From: Microbacterium sp. Gd 4-13
GTDB taxonomy: Bacteria; Actinomycetota; Actinomycetes; Actinomycetales; Microbacteriaceae
Reading direction: 5' to 3'
Length of the DNA stretch: 64,000 nt
NCBI RefSeq assembly: GCF_003095395.1
Contig: NZ_QEIJ01000007.1
Location: 62,001 to 126,000, forward strand
The position numbers and the translations under genes are program-made. The notes beneath the pieces were generated by a model, which saw only the letters and a program-made list of their open reading frames with translations, did no database searches and was not told the DNA's origin. Shown in pieces: positions 40,611-50,100 of this stretch (within the stretch, counting starts at the first letter, position 1; every line of letters begins with the position of its first letter).

Positions 40611-40656
40611 GGTCGTCCTTTCGACGGGTGGATGCTGCGCGGGGAGCCGGCGAGGA

Positions 40657-41850
40657 TCAGAGGGGGATGACGCAGTCCTCGAGCGAGCGCGGGAACGACG
40701 TGAGGGGCTCGGAACCGGTCTCGGTGACGAGCATGCTGTCGCTGATCCGATACCCCGCGTGTCCGGGGATGTAGATTCCCGGTTCGTTGGAGACGATCAT
40801 GCCGGGTCGGAGGACCGTCGGATCGCCGTCTTCCAGCCACGGCGGCTCGTGCATGCCGAGCCCGATACCGTGCCCCTGCCGGTGCCGGAGGTACGACCCG
40901 AGTCCGGCGTCGCGGATCACGTCGAGGCAGCGCGCGTTGCTGTCGCAGCAGCGGATGCCCGGGGCGATCGCGCGGCCGCCCTCGGCCTGTGCGTCGCGGA
41001 TCGTGTCGTGGTAGCGCCGCTGGTCGGACGTCGGCTCGCCCAGCACGAACGTGCGCTCGCCCTCGACGAAGCGCCCGCCGACGGCCGCGCCCAGCGACAG
41101 CATGAAGGTGTCCCCGTCGCGGAGTCGGTACGAGGAGGGCAGGCCGTGCGGGATGGCCGAGTTCGCTCCGGCGTAGACCAGGCCGCCCGCGAGGAAGGAG
41201 ATGACGACGACGTCGGCGTGCTCCTGATACATCTCGCCGACCCCCACGCGTCCGACGTGGGCTGCGAGGTCGGCTTCGGAGGGGAACGGTGCGCCCGAAC
41301 CGATCGCATCGCGCACGAGGTCGGCCCCCGCCTGGAGCATGAGATCGGTGATCCGCGCCGCCTCCCGGTGGAGTGCGACCTCCTCGGGCAGCTTGATGAA
41401 GCGGGCGGTCGTCACCATCTCGCTCGGCACCCACTCGACGCCATCGAAGGCGGAGCGCAGGAGCGCGAGGCGATGGTGGGTGATCTGCGTGGTGACCGCG
41501 ATCCTCCGTGCCGGCGCCGCCGCTCGTGAGAGCGGTGCGAAGGGGCTCTCGAGGCCGGGGTACTCCGCGAACGTGACGATCTCGGCGTGCGCGCGCTGCT
41601 CTTCGGCGTGCTGGCGTTCGAGCTCGGGCACGAGCAGCACGACCCGACCGGTCGACTCGAGTAGAACGGCCACCGGGCGCTCGCCGGGGTGGTGGAAGAA
41701 TCCGGTCAGGTACGACACATCCTCCGGATGGTCGGTGATGAGGGCGTCGACCTTCTCAGCGGCGAGCATGGCCAGTATCCGCTCCTGGATGCGGTCGTAC
41801 ACCTCCGCACCGAGGCGCTGCGAGAAGGGAGTGGACGGATCAGCGCTCAT
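40657..41850 (-). CDS. M24-fold protein with creatinase-like active site
   Basis: 397 residues with an N-terminal creatinase/prolidase domain (to about 155) and a C-terminal pita-bread domain. At the places of the five metal ligands of aminopeptidase P it has S252 (Asp), E263 (Asp), H327, E356 and S370 (Glu): three are lost or changed. Creatinase itself lacks metals and uses a His, two Glu and a second His at equivalent positions; H235, E263, H327 and E356 line up with these. So it is more likely a metal-free C-N hydrolase than a peptidase. It lies next to the importer permease gene, overlapping it slightly. Confidence 0.82.
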   Translation of the reverse strand: MSADPSTPFSQRLGAEVYDRIQERILAMLAAEKVDALITDHPEDVSYLTGFFHHPGERPVAVLLESTGRVVLLVPELERQHAEEQRAHAEIVTFAEYPGLESPFAPLSRAAAPARRIAVTTQITHHRLALLRSAFDGVEWVPSEMVTTARFIKLPEEVALHREAARITDLMLQAGADLVRDAIGSGAPFPSEADLAAHVGRVGVGEMYQEHADVVVISFLAGGLVYAGANSAIPHGLPSSYRLRDGDTFMLSLGAAVGGRFVEGERTFVLGEPTSDQRRYHDTIRDAQAEGGRAIAPGIRCCDSNARCLDVIRDAGLGSYLRHRQGHGIGLGMHEPPWLEDGDPTVLRPGMIVSNEPGIYIPGHAGYRISDSMLVTETGSEPLTSFPRSLEDCVIPL

Positions 41851-42742
41851 GATTGCGGGGGTTCCTCGCGTCGTTGTAGCCGATCGAGAGCAGCGTCGCC
41901 GACAGCACCAGCGCGAGGATCGCCAGCGACGGGAACAGCGTCAACCACCACGCGCTCACCATCGCGCCCGACTGCTGCGCTTCGAAGAGGATGCGACCCC
42001 ACGACCACGTCGTGGGGTCTCCCAGGCCGAGGAACGCCAGTCCCGCGGCGGAGAGCACCGCCCGCGATGCCGTGACGACGACCGACACCACGATGACCGG
42101 TGTGACGGCGGGGATGATGTGGCGCCCGACGATCCAGATGTGGTTGCGCGTCATCAGGCGGGCGGCGTCGATGTAGGGGAGCTTGACGACGGCGAGAGCC
42201 TGCGAGCGGACGAGGCGCGTGACCTCGGGCCACGAGAAGGCCGCGACGACGAGGATGATCGTCCACGTGCTGGGCCCGGCGAGCGCGGCGACGAGGATCA
42301 TGAGCGGCAGAACAGGCAGCGACAGGGTGAGATCGACGACGACGCTGACGACGGTGTCGAGCCGGGGCACGTAGGCGCCGGCGACGGCCACGAGAGTGCC
42401 GATCATGATGGCGATCGCCGACGCCGCCACGGCCACGAGGACCGACTGCTGGGTGCCCCAGATCACCTCGGCGAACACGTCGCGGCCGAGCGCGTCGGTG
42501 CCGAACCAGTGCGCCGCGCTGGGGGGACTCAGAACCTCGGTGCCGTAGCTGGCGGGGTACGGGGAGAGGAGAGGCGCCAGGACGCTGACGAGCACGAGGA
42601 TCGTCAGGATCACGAGCGAGACGATGCCGAGAGGCTGTCGCCGGAACGCGCGCCACGTCGCCCGACTCGCGCGGTCGCCGCGTCCTCCGGCGGGCTCGAC
42701 GAGCGGGGTGGTGAGTTCTGTGGTGGTCAGCGGGGCGGTCAT
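41840..42742 (-). CDS. Dipeptide ABC transporter permease, DppC type
   Basis: 300 residues: a cytosolic N-tail of about 30 residues, then six helices with the BPD inner-membrane motif (TRLVRSQALAVVKLPYIDAA, the EAA loop) in the second half. The N-terminal oligopeptide-permease extension (HWFGTDALGRDVFAEVIWG) is the typical OppC/DppC signature. Partner of the DppB-like permease whose stop it overlaps by four bases. The complex imports di- or oligopeptides, or a similar amide-rich compound. Confidence 0.92.
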   Translation of the reverse strand: MTAPLTTTELTTPLVEPAGGRGDRASRATWRAFRRQPLGIVSLVILTILVLVSVLAPLLSPYPASYGTEVLSPPSAAHWFGTDALGRDVFAEVIWGTQQSVLVAVAASAIAIMIGTLVAVAGAYVPRLDTVVSVVVDLTLSLPVLPLMILVAALAGPSTWTIILVVAAFSWPEVTRLVRSQALAVVKLPYIDAARLMTRNHIWIVGRHIIPAVTPVIVVSVVVTASRAVLSAAGLAFLGLGDPTTWSWGRILFEAQQSGAMVSAWWLTLFPSLAILALVLSATLLSIGYNDARNPRNHER

Positions 42743-43704
42743 GATGCGGTCTTCACTCTCGGGTCGAGGAATCCGTAGGCGATGTCGGTGAGCATGTTGG
42801 CGATCACGACGGTGAGAGCCAGGAGCAGGAATGCTCCCTGGAGAACGGGGAAGTCGAGCTGGGTGACGGCCTCGTAGATTCCCCGGCCGATTCCGGGGTA
42901 GGCGAAGACCGTCTCGGTGAGCACGGCGCCGCCGACGACGAAACCGAGCTGCAAGCCGATCAACGTGATGGCGGGGAGCATCGCGTTGCGCAACGCGTGT
43001 TTCCAGAGGATGCGGCGCGGGGGGATGCCGTTCGCCTTCGCCAGCGTCACGTAGTCGTCGCCGAGTGCGTCGATGAGGGTGGCCCGCATCGTGAGGGCGA
43101 ACGACCCGAGCTGGATGAGCGCGAGTGACACGGTCGGCAGCACGAGGTGCTGGAGCACCGACCCGTACCACTCCATGCCGTAGACCCCCTCGCTGTAGGC
43201 GCCGCCGATCGGGAACCAGCGGAACATCAGCCCGAAGACCAGCAGGAGGAGGATCCCGACGCTCGGGACGAAGAGCGATTGACCCGTCACGCCGAGCACC
43301 TGCACGAGCCGGTCGAGGAACCGGTTCTTGTGCGACGCCGCGAGCACGCCGAGCGGGATGCCGATGACGATGGTGAGCACGAGCGCTGAGATCGTCAGCA
43401 GCAGCGTCCACGGCAGCCGCTGCAGGAGCACGTCGACCACCGGCACCGACTGGGTGAACGACGTGCCGAGGTTTCCCTGCAGCAGCTGCCCCAGGTAGAG
43501 GACGTACTGCACGGGGAGGGGCTGATCGAGCCCGTACTGCGTGAGCAGGGCCGCCCGCGCTTCCTCGGTCATGTTCGTGCTCGCCACTGCCAGCGCCGGG
43601 TCACCGGGCAGCAGTCGCAGGAGCAGGAAGGTCACGGTCACGGCGAACAGGATCGTGAGGGCTCCCCGCCCGAGGCGGCGGAGGACGAACAGAGCGATGG
43701 ACAC
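42739..43704 (-). CDS. Dipeptide ABC transporter permease, DppB type
   Basis: 321 residues, six helices. DppB features are the opening VLRRLGRGALTILFAV with LLRLLPGDPA, the periplasmic loop before helix 2, and the EAA loop (DYVTLAKANGIPPRRILWKH). Together with the DppC-like protein it makes the channel of a peptide importer. The start is ATG 43704 with the binding-protein gene 18 bases upstream. Confidence 0.92.
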   Translation of the reverse strand: MSIALFVLRRLGRGALTILFAVTVTFLLLRLLPGDPALAVASTNMTEEARAALLTQYGLDQPLPVQYVLYLGQLLQGNLGTSFTQSVPVVDVLLQRLPWTLLLTISALVLTIVIGIPLGVLAASHKNRFLDRLVQVLGVTGQSLFVPSVGILLLLVFGLMFRWFPIGGAYSEGVYGMEWYGSVLQHLVLPTVSLALIQLGSFALTMRATLIDALGDDYVTLAKANGIPPRRILWKHALRNAMLPAITLIGLQLGFVVGGAVLTETVFAYPGIGRGIYEAVTQLDFPVLQGAFLLLALTVVIANMLTDIAYGFLDPRVKTAS

Positions 43705-43722
43705 GCGGGCGGCCCTTCCGGA

Positions 43723-45339
43723 TTACTCGGCGACCCGGAAGGCGCTGGCCACCGAGACGGGGTTGACGATCGACAGCAGCTCGCTGGGCTTGGAGATGAA
43801 GCCGTCCCACTCGGAGCTGTACGCCACATAGAGGTTCTGTGTGTACATGACGTTGTCGTAGACCTGCTCGTGGACGATCTTCGCGGCCTCCTGCATGAGC
43901 GAGATCTTCTTCGCCTCGTCGAAGGTCTGGGAGGCTTCGGCGATCAGTGCGTTCAGCTCGGCGTCATCGTTGTAGGTGTAGTTGATGGCACCGCCGGGCA
44001 GGTACGACAGGCTGAAGTTCGTCACCGGGTCGTCCATGATGGCGAAGTTGCCGGCGTAGATGTCGTAGTCGCCGTCGTTCGTCTGCGACAGATAGGTGTT
44101 CCGCTCCGAGCCCTGCAGCTCGATACGGATGCCGGCCTGCGCTGCGCCGTCCTTCACCAGCTGCGCCCACTGGCTCGTCACCGGATCCTGCAGCGAATAG
44201 ATGAGGCGGAACGAGACGGGGTACATGCCGTCGGCGTCGGCCGTGTAACCGGCGTCCTCCATCAGCTGCCGCGACTGGTCGGGGTCGAAGGCGTACTCGC
44301 TGATCGAATCGTCGTAGTACTTCGACAGCACGGGCATCAACGGGCTCGACCCGGTCGAGACGGCCTGTCCCTGCAGCACCACGCTGCGGATCGCCTCGTA
44401 GTCGGCGGCATGCGCGAGCGCCTGGCGCACCTCGACCTTGGCGAGGTCGGGGTTCTGCATGTTGTAGGTCATGTGGGCGTAGCCCAGACCGGTGACTTCG
44501 GCCACCTCGATGCCGTCGGTGTTCTGCAGCTGCTGCACCTGCGCGGGCGGCAGCGAGTTGGCGATGACGTCGACCTCGCCGCTCTGCAGCGCGAGGATCT
44601 CGGTGTTCACGTCGGGGTAGACCCGGTAGACCACCTTCGCGGCGACGGGCGTGCCGCCCTCGACGAGGGGGTAGTCGTCCACCCGTTCCATCGTGTAGCT
44701 CTGACCCGCCTGCACGTTGGTCAGGAGGTAGGGGCCGGCACTGACCCAGCCGTCGCTGCCGTCGTTCGCGAACTCGGCGACCGAGCCTGCGGGCTCGAAG
44801 ACGTGCTGCGGTACGACGTTTCCCCAGAAGCCGATCTCCTCGACGATCGACGAGTCGGGCTGCGTCAGCTCGATCTCGACCCGCGTGTCCGACACCGCGG
44901 TGGCCGAGGAGAAGTTCGTCATCTGTCCGTAGAAGGTGCCGGAGGGCTGATCCTGTTTGACCGCGTTCATCGTGTAGGCGACGTCCTCCGCCGTCAGCGG
45001 TTCGCCGTCGCTCCACGTCATGTCGTCGCGGATCTCGTAGTACCCGGTGGTGTCGTCGACGTAGCCCCACTCGGTGGCGAGCTGCGCCTCTTTCGCGCCG
45101 TCGTCCCCGATGGAGAGCAGGTGCGGGTACATGAGGTTCGTGACCCAGTAGTCGCTACGACTGTTGCCGATCAGCGGGTTGTAGTTCACGACGTCGGTGG
45201 TGGTGGCGATGGTGAGGGTGTCATTCCCCGCCTCGCTCGCCCCTCCCGATGGTGCTTCCGGAGCCTGCGGCGCGCAGGCGCTCAGGGCGAGCGCGGCAAC
45301 GGCGAGCAGGCCCGCCCCCGCCAGTGATTTGTGTCGCAT
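43723..45339 (-). CDS. Peptide ABC transporter solute-binding lipoprotein
   Basis: 538 residues. Lipoprotein signal with LSAC, then the SBP family 5 layout: LTIATTTDVVNYNPLIGN, the DDMTWSDGEPLTAEDVAYT strand-helix, and RQALAHAADYEAI. Family 5 proteins bind di- and oligopeptides, nickel or opines outside the membrane. It belongs with the two permeases downstream and the ATPase encoded on the other strand. The ATG has a GGAGGTCTGGTTCTG ribosome site. Its start shares one base with the stop of the M19 gene. Confidence 0.93.
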   Translation of the reverse strand: MRHKSLAGAGLLAVAALALSACAPQAPEAPSGGASEAGNDTLTIATTTDVVNYNPLIGNSRSDYWVTNLMYPHLLSIGDDGAKEAQLATEWGYVDDTTGYYEIRDDMTWSDGEPLTAEDVAYTMNAVKQDQPSGTFYGQMTNFSSATAVSDTRVEIELTQPDSSIVEEIGFWGNVVPQHVFEPAGSVAEFANDGSDGWVSAGPYLLTNVQAGQSYTMERVDDYPLVEGGTPVAAKVVYRVYPDVNTEILALQSGEVDVIANSLPPAQVQQLQNTDGIEVAEVTGLGYAHMTYNMQNPDLAKVEVRQALAHAADYEAIRSVVLQGQAVSTGSSPLMPVLSKYYDDSISEYAFDPDQSRQLMEDAGYTADADGMYPVSFRLIYSLQDPVTSQWAQLVKDGAAQAGIRIELQGSERNTYLSQTNDGDYDIYAGNFAIMDDPVTNFSLSYLPGGAINYTYNDDAELNALIAEASQTFDEAKKISLMQEAAKIVHEQVYDNVMYTQNLYVAYSSEWDGFISKPSELLSIVNPVSVASAFRVAE

Positions 45340-46559
45340 CAGAACCAGACCTCCTCGAGTACGCGCATCGTGTTGCCACCGACGACGGCGCGGATTTCGT
45401 CGTCGGAGTATCCGTGCTTGACCAGCCAGCCGATGATGTTGCCCATCGCTTCGGCGGGGTTCTCGACGCCGTCGACGTAGGGCACCTCTTCGAAATCGAC
45501 CTGGCCGTGGGCCTGGCCGAGAGAGAGCTGCGCCGCGAAGGCGTGGTGGAGCCCGACGTGATCGCCGAAGAGGGTGTCGGGTCCGAAGCTCACGTGCTCG
45601 ATCCCGACGAGGTCGACGCAGTACTGGAAGTGGTCCATCACCGACTCCAGCGAGTGGTGGGGATGCGCCGGCGACAGGGTGGTGTGGGGAGCGGCCTCGA
45701 TGCCGATCACCCCGCCGCGCTTCGCGCACTCGATGATCGTCTCGTCGGTCTTCATGCGGTTGGTGGGCCAGAGGCCCCGCGCGCCGGCATGGGTGATGAA
45801 GACCGGCTTGGTCGAGGCTTTGATGACGTCGACGCAGGTGCGGTCGCCCGAGTGCGAGATGTCGATCGCGATGCCCAGCTTGTTCATGCGGGCCACGGCC
45901 TTCTCGCCGAAGTAGGTCAGACCGCCGTCGCCGCGCTCCTTCAGCCCGCCGCCGAGGTAGTTCGCCTCGGAATAGGCGATCCCCATCTGCCGCACGCCGA
46001 AGCCGTACAGGACGTCGAGACGGTCGACCTCGTTCTCGATCGGAGTGGCCGCCTCCAGCGCGAAGATGTGAGCGATGCGGCCCGTGTCCTTCGCCAACTG
46101 GATGTCTTTCAGGGACTCGCCCTTGATGACGTAGTCCTGGTGGGCGAGATCAGCCATGCGCACGCCGAGGTCGAAAAGGACGTCCTGGTACTTCCAGCCG
46201 GCGTCGCTGGAGATGCAGCAGGTGCCGTCCATCCCGTTGTCGAACACCGCCGTCAGGCCGGAGCGCGCGAGGCCCGCGTAGCCCGTGGGTTCCCTCCCCG
46301 CGCGGATGTGGTCGCGCAGGTCTTCCATGTTCTCGGGGAACACCTGCACGTGCTCATGCAGAGAGATCACCGTCTCCTCGGCGAGGAGCTTCTTCGCGCG
46401 GGCCGACTGCTCATCGGTGAGCTGCAGCCCGGCGTACTCGGGCACGCGGCCGATCTGGGCGGCGTAGGTGAACTCTCGATAGTCCACCCCTGCTTCGAGA
46501 TAGTCGTACGCCCGGTATCCCGTGTACCGCTCAGCTGGTTCGAGCACGTGTGTCTCCAT
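45339..46559 (-). CDS. Peptidase M19-like dipeptidase
   Basis: 406 residues of the renal dipeptidase/M19 fold. Conserved sites: FALEAA (bridging Glu), DISHSGDRTC, VFITHAGARGLWPTNRMK and IEHVSFGPD (Asp). The first metal motif H-x-D is changed to H68-x-H70 (ISLHEHV), as in an actinobacterial subgroup. M19 enzymes split dipeptides, including those with a D-residue at the C-end. First gene of the minus-strand peptide operon, with the fused ATPase gene divergent from it. It is predicted to hydrolyse what the importer brings in. Confidence 0.87.
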   Translation of the reverse strand: METHVLEPAERYTGYRAYDYLEAGVDYREFTYAAQIGRVPEYAGLQLTDEQSARAKKLLAEETVISLHEHVQVFPENMEDLRDHIRAGREPTGYAGLARSGLTAVFDNGMDGTCCISSDAGWKYQDVLFDLGVRMADLAHQDYVIKGESLKDIQLAKDTGRIAHIFALEAATPIENEVDRLDVLYGFGVRQMGIAYSEANYLGGGLKERGDGGLTYFGEKAVARMNKLGIAIDISHSGDRTCVDVIKASTKPVFITHAGARGLWPTNRMKTDETIIECAKRGGVIGIEAAPHTTLSPAHPHHSLESVMDHFQYCVDLVGIEHVSFGPDTLFGDHVGLHHAFAAQLSLGQAHGQVDFEEVPYVDGVENPAEAMGNIIGWLVKHGYSDDEIRAVVGGNTMRVLEEVWF

Positions 46560-46622
46560 TCACTCGGCAAGTCAGGGCGCTCGGTCGCGAGGATCGGCGC
46601 CGTCGGCATGACTTTGCCGTTC

Positions 46623-46692
46623 ATCCGGCGCATATGTCAACCGAAATGATGAAATCCGGCACAGAGTTTTCATGTTTGAAACAATCCGGCAC
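46623..46692. promoter_or_regulatory. Three phased repeats in the peptide-gene divergent promoter
   Basis: ATCCGGC(A/G)C occurs at 46623, 46654 and 46684, spaced 31 and 30 bases, i.e. on the same DNA face, between the M19 gene and the ATPase gene. A -35-like TTGACA on the minus strand (46635-46640) lies between repeats 1 and 2. Candidate operator for the Lrp-like regulator (inference). Confidence 0.5.
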
Positions 46693-46703
46693 CGCAGGGG
46701 GTG

Positions 46704-46709
46704 CATGAT
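46704..46709 (+). promoter_or_regulatory. -10-like box for the fused ATPase gene
   Basis: CATGAT, six bases, then ATG 46716. It supports this start over the GTG at 46701. Confidence 0.45.
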
Positions 46710-46715
46710 GGAGCG

Positions 46716-48392
46716 ATGAGGAACGAGACGATCACGGGGCGCACGGTTCTGTCGGTGCGAGGACTCGACATCGGATTCCGCAGCGCCGGTGAATACGTAC
46801 CCGCCGTCAGCGGTCTCGATCTCGACGTGCGCGGGGGCGAGCTCGTCGCCCTTCTGGGCGAGTCGGGGTCGGGAAAGACGGTCACCGCGCGCGCCATCAT
46901 GGGCATCCAGGACGAGGCGGCCGTCGTGCGCGCCGACGAGATGCGTCTCGGTGACACCGATCTGCTCTCCCTCGACGAACAACGGCGGCGCCGGCTCCGC
47001 GGCGACGCGATGAGCATGGTGCTGCAGGACGCACTGTCATCGCTCAACCCCGTGCTGTCGATCGGCGATCAGATCGGCGAGATCTTCCGCGTGCACCGGG
47101 GGATGCGGCGTTCCGCGGCCAAGGCGCGCGCGGTGGAGCTTCTCGACCTCGTCGGTATTCCGTCGCCGAAGACACGCGTCGACGATTACCCCCACCAGTT
47201 CTCCGGCGGCATGCGCCAACGCATCCTCATCGCGATGGCCATCGCCCTCGAACCCGCTCTGCTGATCGCCGACGAGCCGACGACGGCTCTCGACGTCACG
47301 GTGCAGGCGCAGATCCTCCGTCTTCTGCACGATCTGCGCGGGCGTCTCGATATGGGCGTGCTCCTGATCACCCACGACATCGGCGTCGTCACCGAGGTCG
47401 CCGACCGCCTGGTCGTGATGCATCGGGGCAAGGTCGTGGAGTCCGGTGATGCCGACCAGATCTTCGAGGCACCGCGGGACTCCTACACCCGCACCCTGCT
47501 CGGGTCGGCGCCGCGCCCCGAACCGGCGCGCGTTCTCGCGCCCACGGCCGGTATCGAGCGCTCCGACCCGCCGCTCTCCCTCGAGGTGACCGGTCTCACC
47601 CGCACGTTCTCGTCCGGCTCGGCGCTCTCGCGTCACCATGTCAGAGCGGTGGACGGAGTCGATCTCATCCTCCGCCGCGGAGAGACCCTCGGCATCGTCG
47701 GGGAGTCCGGATCGGGCAAATCGACCCTCGCGCGCATGATCGTCGGCCTCGAGAGCGCCGATGCCGGCACCGTGCTCTACCAGGGTCGCGACGTGACCCG
47801 CCGCACCCGAGGGCGTCGTCCGGGGGCGCAGGCCGGCGTGCAGATGGTCTTCCAGGATCCTTACACTTCGCTCGACCCGCGGATGCGGGTGCGCGACGTG
47901 ATCGCCGAGCCGCACACCGTGGCCGGGGTGGGTACCGCGAGCTCGCGGCGAGCCCGCGTCGCCGAGCTGCTCGACCTCGTGGGCCTCTCGCCCGAGATGA
48001 TGAACAGGTTCCCTCATCAGTTCTCCGGCGGTCAGCGACAGCGGATCGGCATCGCACGGTCCCTGATGCGCGACCCGGACGTGCTCGTGTGCGACGAACC
48101 GGTTTCGGCGCTCGACGTGACCATCCAGGCCCAGGTCGTCGACCTCCTCGTCGACCTGCAAGATCGCTTGGGGCTCAGCATCCTGTTCATTTCGCACGAC
48201 TTGTCGGTCGTACGAAACCTGGCCCACCGAGTGCTGGTGATGTATCGGGGCGAGGCCGTGGAGACCGGCGACGTGGAGCAGATCTTCGAGCGGCCCGCGC
48301 ATGCCTACACACGCGAGCTGCTCAGCTCGATTCCGCCTCTCACCCGGGCGGACAGGGGACGACTCACGAGCGCCGCCCCCGCGGGACGCTGA
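46716..48392 (+). CDS. Fused DppD-DppF ABC ATPase
   Basis: 558 residues with two nucleotide-binding domains in one chain. NBD1: Walker A GESGSGKT, ABC signature FSGGMRQR, Walker B LLIADEPTTALD. NBD2: GESGSGKS, FSGGQRQR and VLVCDEPVSALD. The C-terminal helix after each NBD is the oligopeptide-transporter extension. It powers the DppBC-type permease encoded on the other strand. ATG 46716 is chosen for the CATGAT box six bases upstream. Fusion of the two ATPases is common in actinobacteria. Confidence 0.94.
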   Translation: MRNETITGRTVLSVRGLDIGFRSAGEYVPAVSGLDLDVRGGELVALLGESGSGKTVTARAIMGIQDEAAVVRADEMRLGDTDLLSLDEQRRRRLRGDAMSMVLQDALSSLNPVLSIGDQIGEIFRVHRGMRRSAAKARAVELLDLVGIPSPKTRVDDYPHQFSGGMRQRILIAMAIALEPALLIADEPTTALDVTVQAQILRLLHDLRGRLDMGVLLITHDIGVVTEVADRLVVMHRGKVVESGDADQIFEAPRDSYTRTLLGSAPRPEPARVLAPTAGIERSDPPLSLEVTGLTRTFSSGSALSRHHVRAVDGVDLILRRGETLGIVGESGSGKSTLARMIVGLESADAGTVLYQGRDVTRRTRGRRPGAQAGVQMVFQDPYTSLDPRMRVRDVIAEPHTVAGVGTASSRRARVAELLDLVGLSPEMMNRFPHQFSGGQRQRIGIARSLMRDPDVLVCDEPVSALDVTIQAQVVDLLVDLQDRLGLSILFISHDLSVVRNLAHRVLVMYRGEAVETGDVEQIFERPAHAYTRELLSSIPPLTRADRGRLTSAAPAGR

Positions 48393-48400
48393 ATCGTCGC

Positions 48401-48406
48401 TAGCGT
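48401..48406 (+). promoter_or_regulatory. -10 box for pgi
   Basis: TAGCGT, six bases, then GTG 48413; leaderless arrangement. Confidence 0.6.
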
Positions 48407-48412
48407 AGGGGT

Positions 48413-50092
48413 GTGAGCGCACCTGTCGACCCCACGTCCACGTCTGCCTGGAGCCAGCTGACCGCGGCCCGCGACACCTTCGAGCCCGATCTACGCGGAT
48501 GGTTCGCGAACGACCCGGGTCGGGTGGAGCGCCTGACCCACACGGTCGGCGACCTCCACGTCGACCTCTCGAAGAACCTGGTGACCGACGAGATCCTCGC
48601 GGCCCTCGTGAAGCTCGCCGAGGAGACCGGCGTCGCCGAGCGATATGCGGCGATGCTCGCCGGCGACCACCTCAACACGAGCGAAGACCGCGCAGTGCTG
48701 CACACCGCCCTCCGCCGGCCGGGGGCGGCCAGCCCCGAGCTCGTCGTCGACGGACAGCACGTCGACGCCGACGTGCACGAGGTGCTCGACAACCTGTCGG
48801 CCTTCGCCGAGCGCGTGCGGTCGGGTGAGTGGCGCGGGATCACCGGCAAGAAGGTCACCCATGTCGTCAACATCGGCATCGGCGGGTCCGACCTCGGACC
48901 GGTCATGGTCTACGAGGCTCTGAAGCCGTACGCCGACGCCGGCATCGAGGCGCTGTTCGTGTCGAACATCGACCCGACCGACGTCGCGCAGAAGACGGCC
49001 GGCCTCGACCCCGAGACGACGCTGTTCATCGTCGCGTCGAAGACCTTCACGACGTTGGAGACCCTCACGAACGCGCGCCTGGGCCGCGAATGGCTGTGGT
49101 CGGGACTGACCGAGTCCGGCGCGATCGACGGCTCCGAAGCATCCCGGACGGATGCTGTCGCCCACCACTTCGTCGCGGTGTCGACCGCGCTCGACAAGGT
49201 CGCCGCATTCGGCATCGACACGGCCAACGCGTTCGGGTTCTGGGACTGGGTGGGCGGTCGTTACTCCGTCGACTCGGCCATCGGGCTGTCGCTGGCGGTC
49301 ACACTCGGCCCCGACCGCTTCCGCGAGCTGCTCGCCGGGTTCCACACGGTCGACGAGCACGTCGCACACACCCCGCTGGCGCAGAACGTGCCTGTTCTCA
49401 TGGGCCTGCTCAACGTCTGGTACAACAACTTCCTCGGGGCCCAGTCGCACGCGGTGCTGCCCTACGCTCAGCAGTTGCACCGCTTCCCGGCCTACCTGCA
49501 GCAGCTCACGATGGAGTCCAACGGCAAGTCGGTGCGCTGGGACGGCACGCCCGTCGTCACCGACACCGGCGAGATCTTCTGGGGAGAGCCCGGTACGAAC
49601 GGTCAGCATGCGTTCTATCAGCTGATCCACCAGGGCACCCGCCTCATCCCGGCCGACTTCATCGCTTTCGCGAATCCCGCCTACCCGCTCGAAGACGGCG
49701 GCCGTGACGTGCACGGGCTGTTCCTGGCGAACTTCCTCGCGCAGACGAAGGCCCTCGCATTCGGCAAGACGGCCGAGGAGGTCGAGGCCGAAGGCACCAC
49801 CGGAGCACTCGTCGCCGCTCGCACGTTCCCCGGAAACCGCCCGACGACGTCGATCTTCGCGCCGTCGCTGACCCCGTCGGTTCTCGGGCAGCTCATCGCG
49901 CTGTACGAGCACATCACCTTCACCCAGGGCACCATCTGGGGCATCAACTCGTTCGACCAGTGGGGGGTCGAGCTCGGCAAGCAGCTCGCCCTGCAGATCG
50001 CCCCGGCCATCGAGGGAGACGAAGACGCGCTCGAGGCGCAGGATGCGTCGACGAAGGCGCTCCTGGCGTACTACCGGGCGCAGCGCCCCTGA
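48413..50092 (+). CDS. pgi: Glucose-6-phosphate isomerase
   Basis: 559 residues, the full bacterial length. Signature blocks are [61 protein letters not shown] (catalytic Glu nearby), [13 protein letters not shown], and [20 protein letters not shown] with the active-site Lys region. Interconverts glucose-6-P and fructose-6-P in the cytosol. GTG start with TAGCGT six bases before it. A conserved hypothetical gene follows after eight bases. Confidence 0.97.
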   Translation: MSAPVDPTSTSAWSQLTAARDTFEPDLRGWFANDPGRVERLTHTVGDLHVDLSKNLVTDEILAALVKLAEETGVAERYAAMLAGDHLNTSEDRAVLHTALRRPGAASPELVVDGQHVDADVHEVLDNLSAFAERVRSGEWRGITGKKVTHVVNIGIGGSDLGPVMVYEALKPYADAGIEALFVSNIDPTDVAQKTAGLDPETTLFIVASKTFTTLETLTNARLGREWLWSGLTESGAIDGSEASRTDAVAHHFVAVSTALDKVAAFGIDTANAFGFWDWVGGRYSVDSAIGLSLAVTLGPDRFRELLAGFHTVDEHVAHTPLAQNVPVLMGLLNVWYNNFLGAQSHAVLPYAQQLHRFPAYLQQLTMESNGKSVRWDGTPVVTDTGEIFWGEPGTNGQHAFYQLIHQGTRLIPADFIAFANPAYPLEDGGRDVHGLFLANFLAQTKALAFGKTAEEVEAEGTTGALVAARTFPGNRPTTSIFAPSLTPSVLGQLIALYEHITFTQGTIWGINSFDQWGVELGKQLALQIAPAIEGDEDALEAQDASTKALLAYYRAQRP

Positions 50093-50100
50093 CGAGCCGG

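Noticed and set aside
46635..46664. A full -35/-10 sigma70-type promoter for the M19 gene
   Set aside because: TTGACA is present on the minus strand but no good -10 lies 16-18 bases away.
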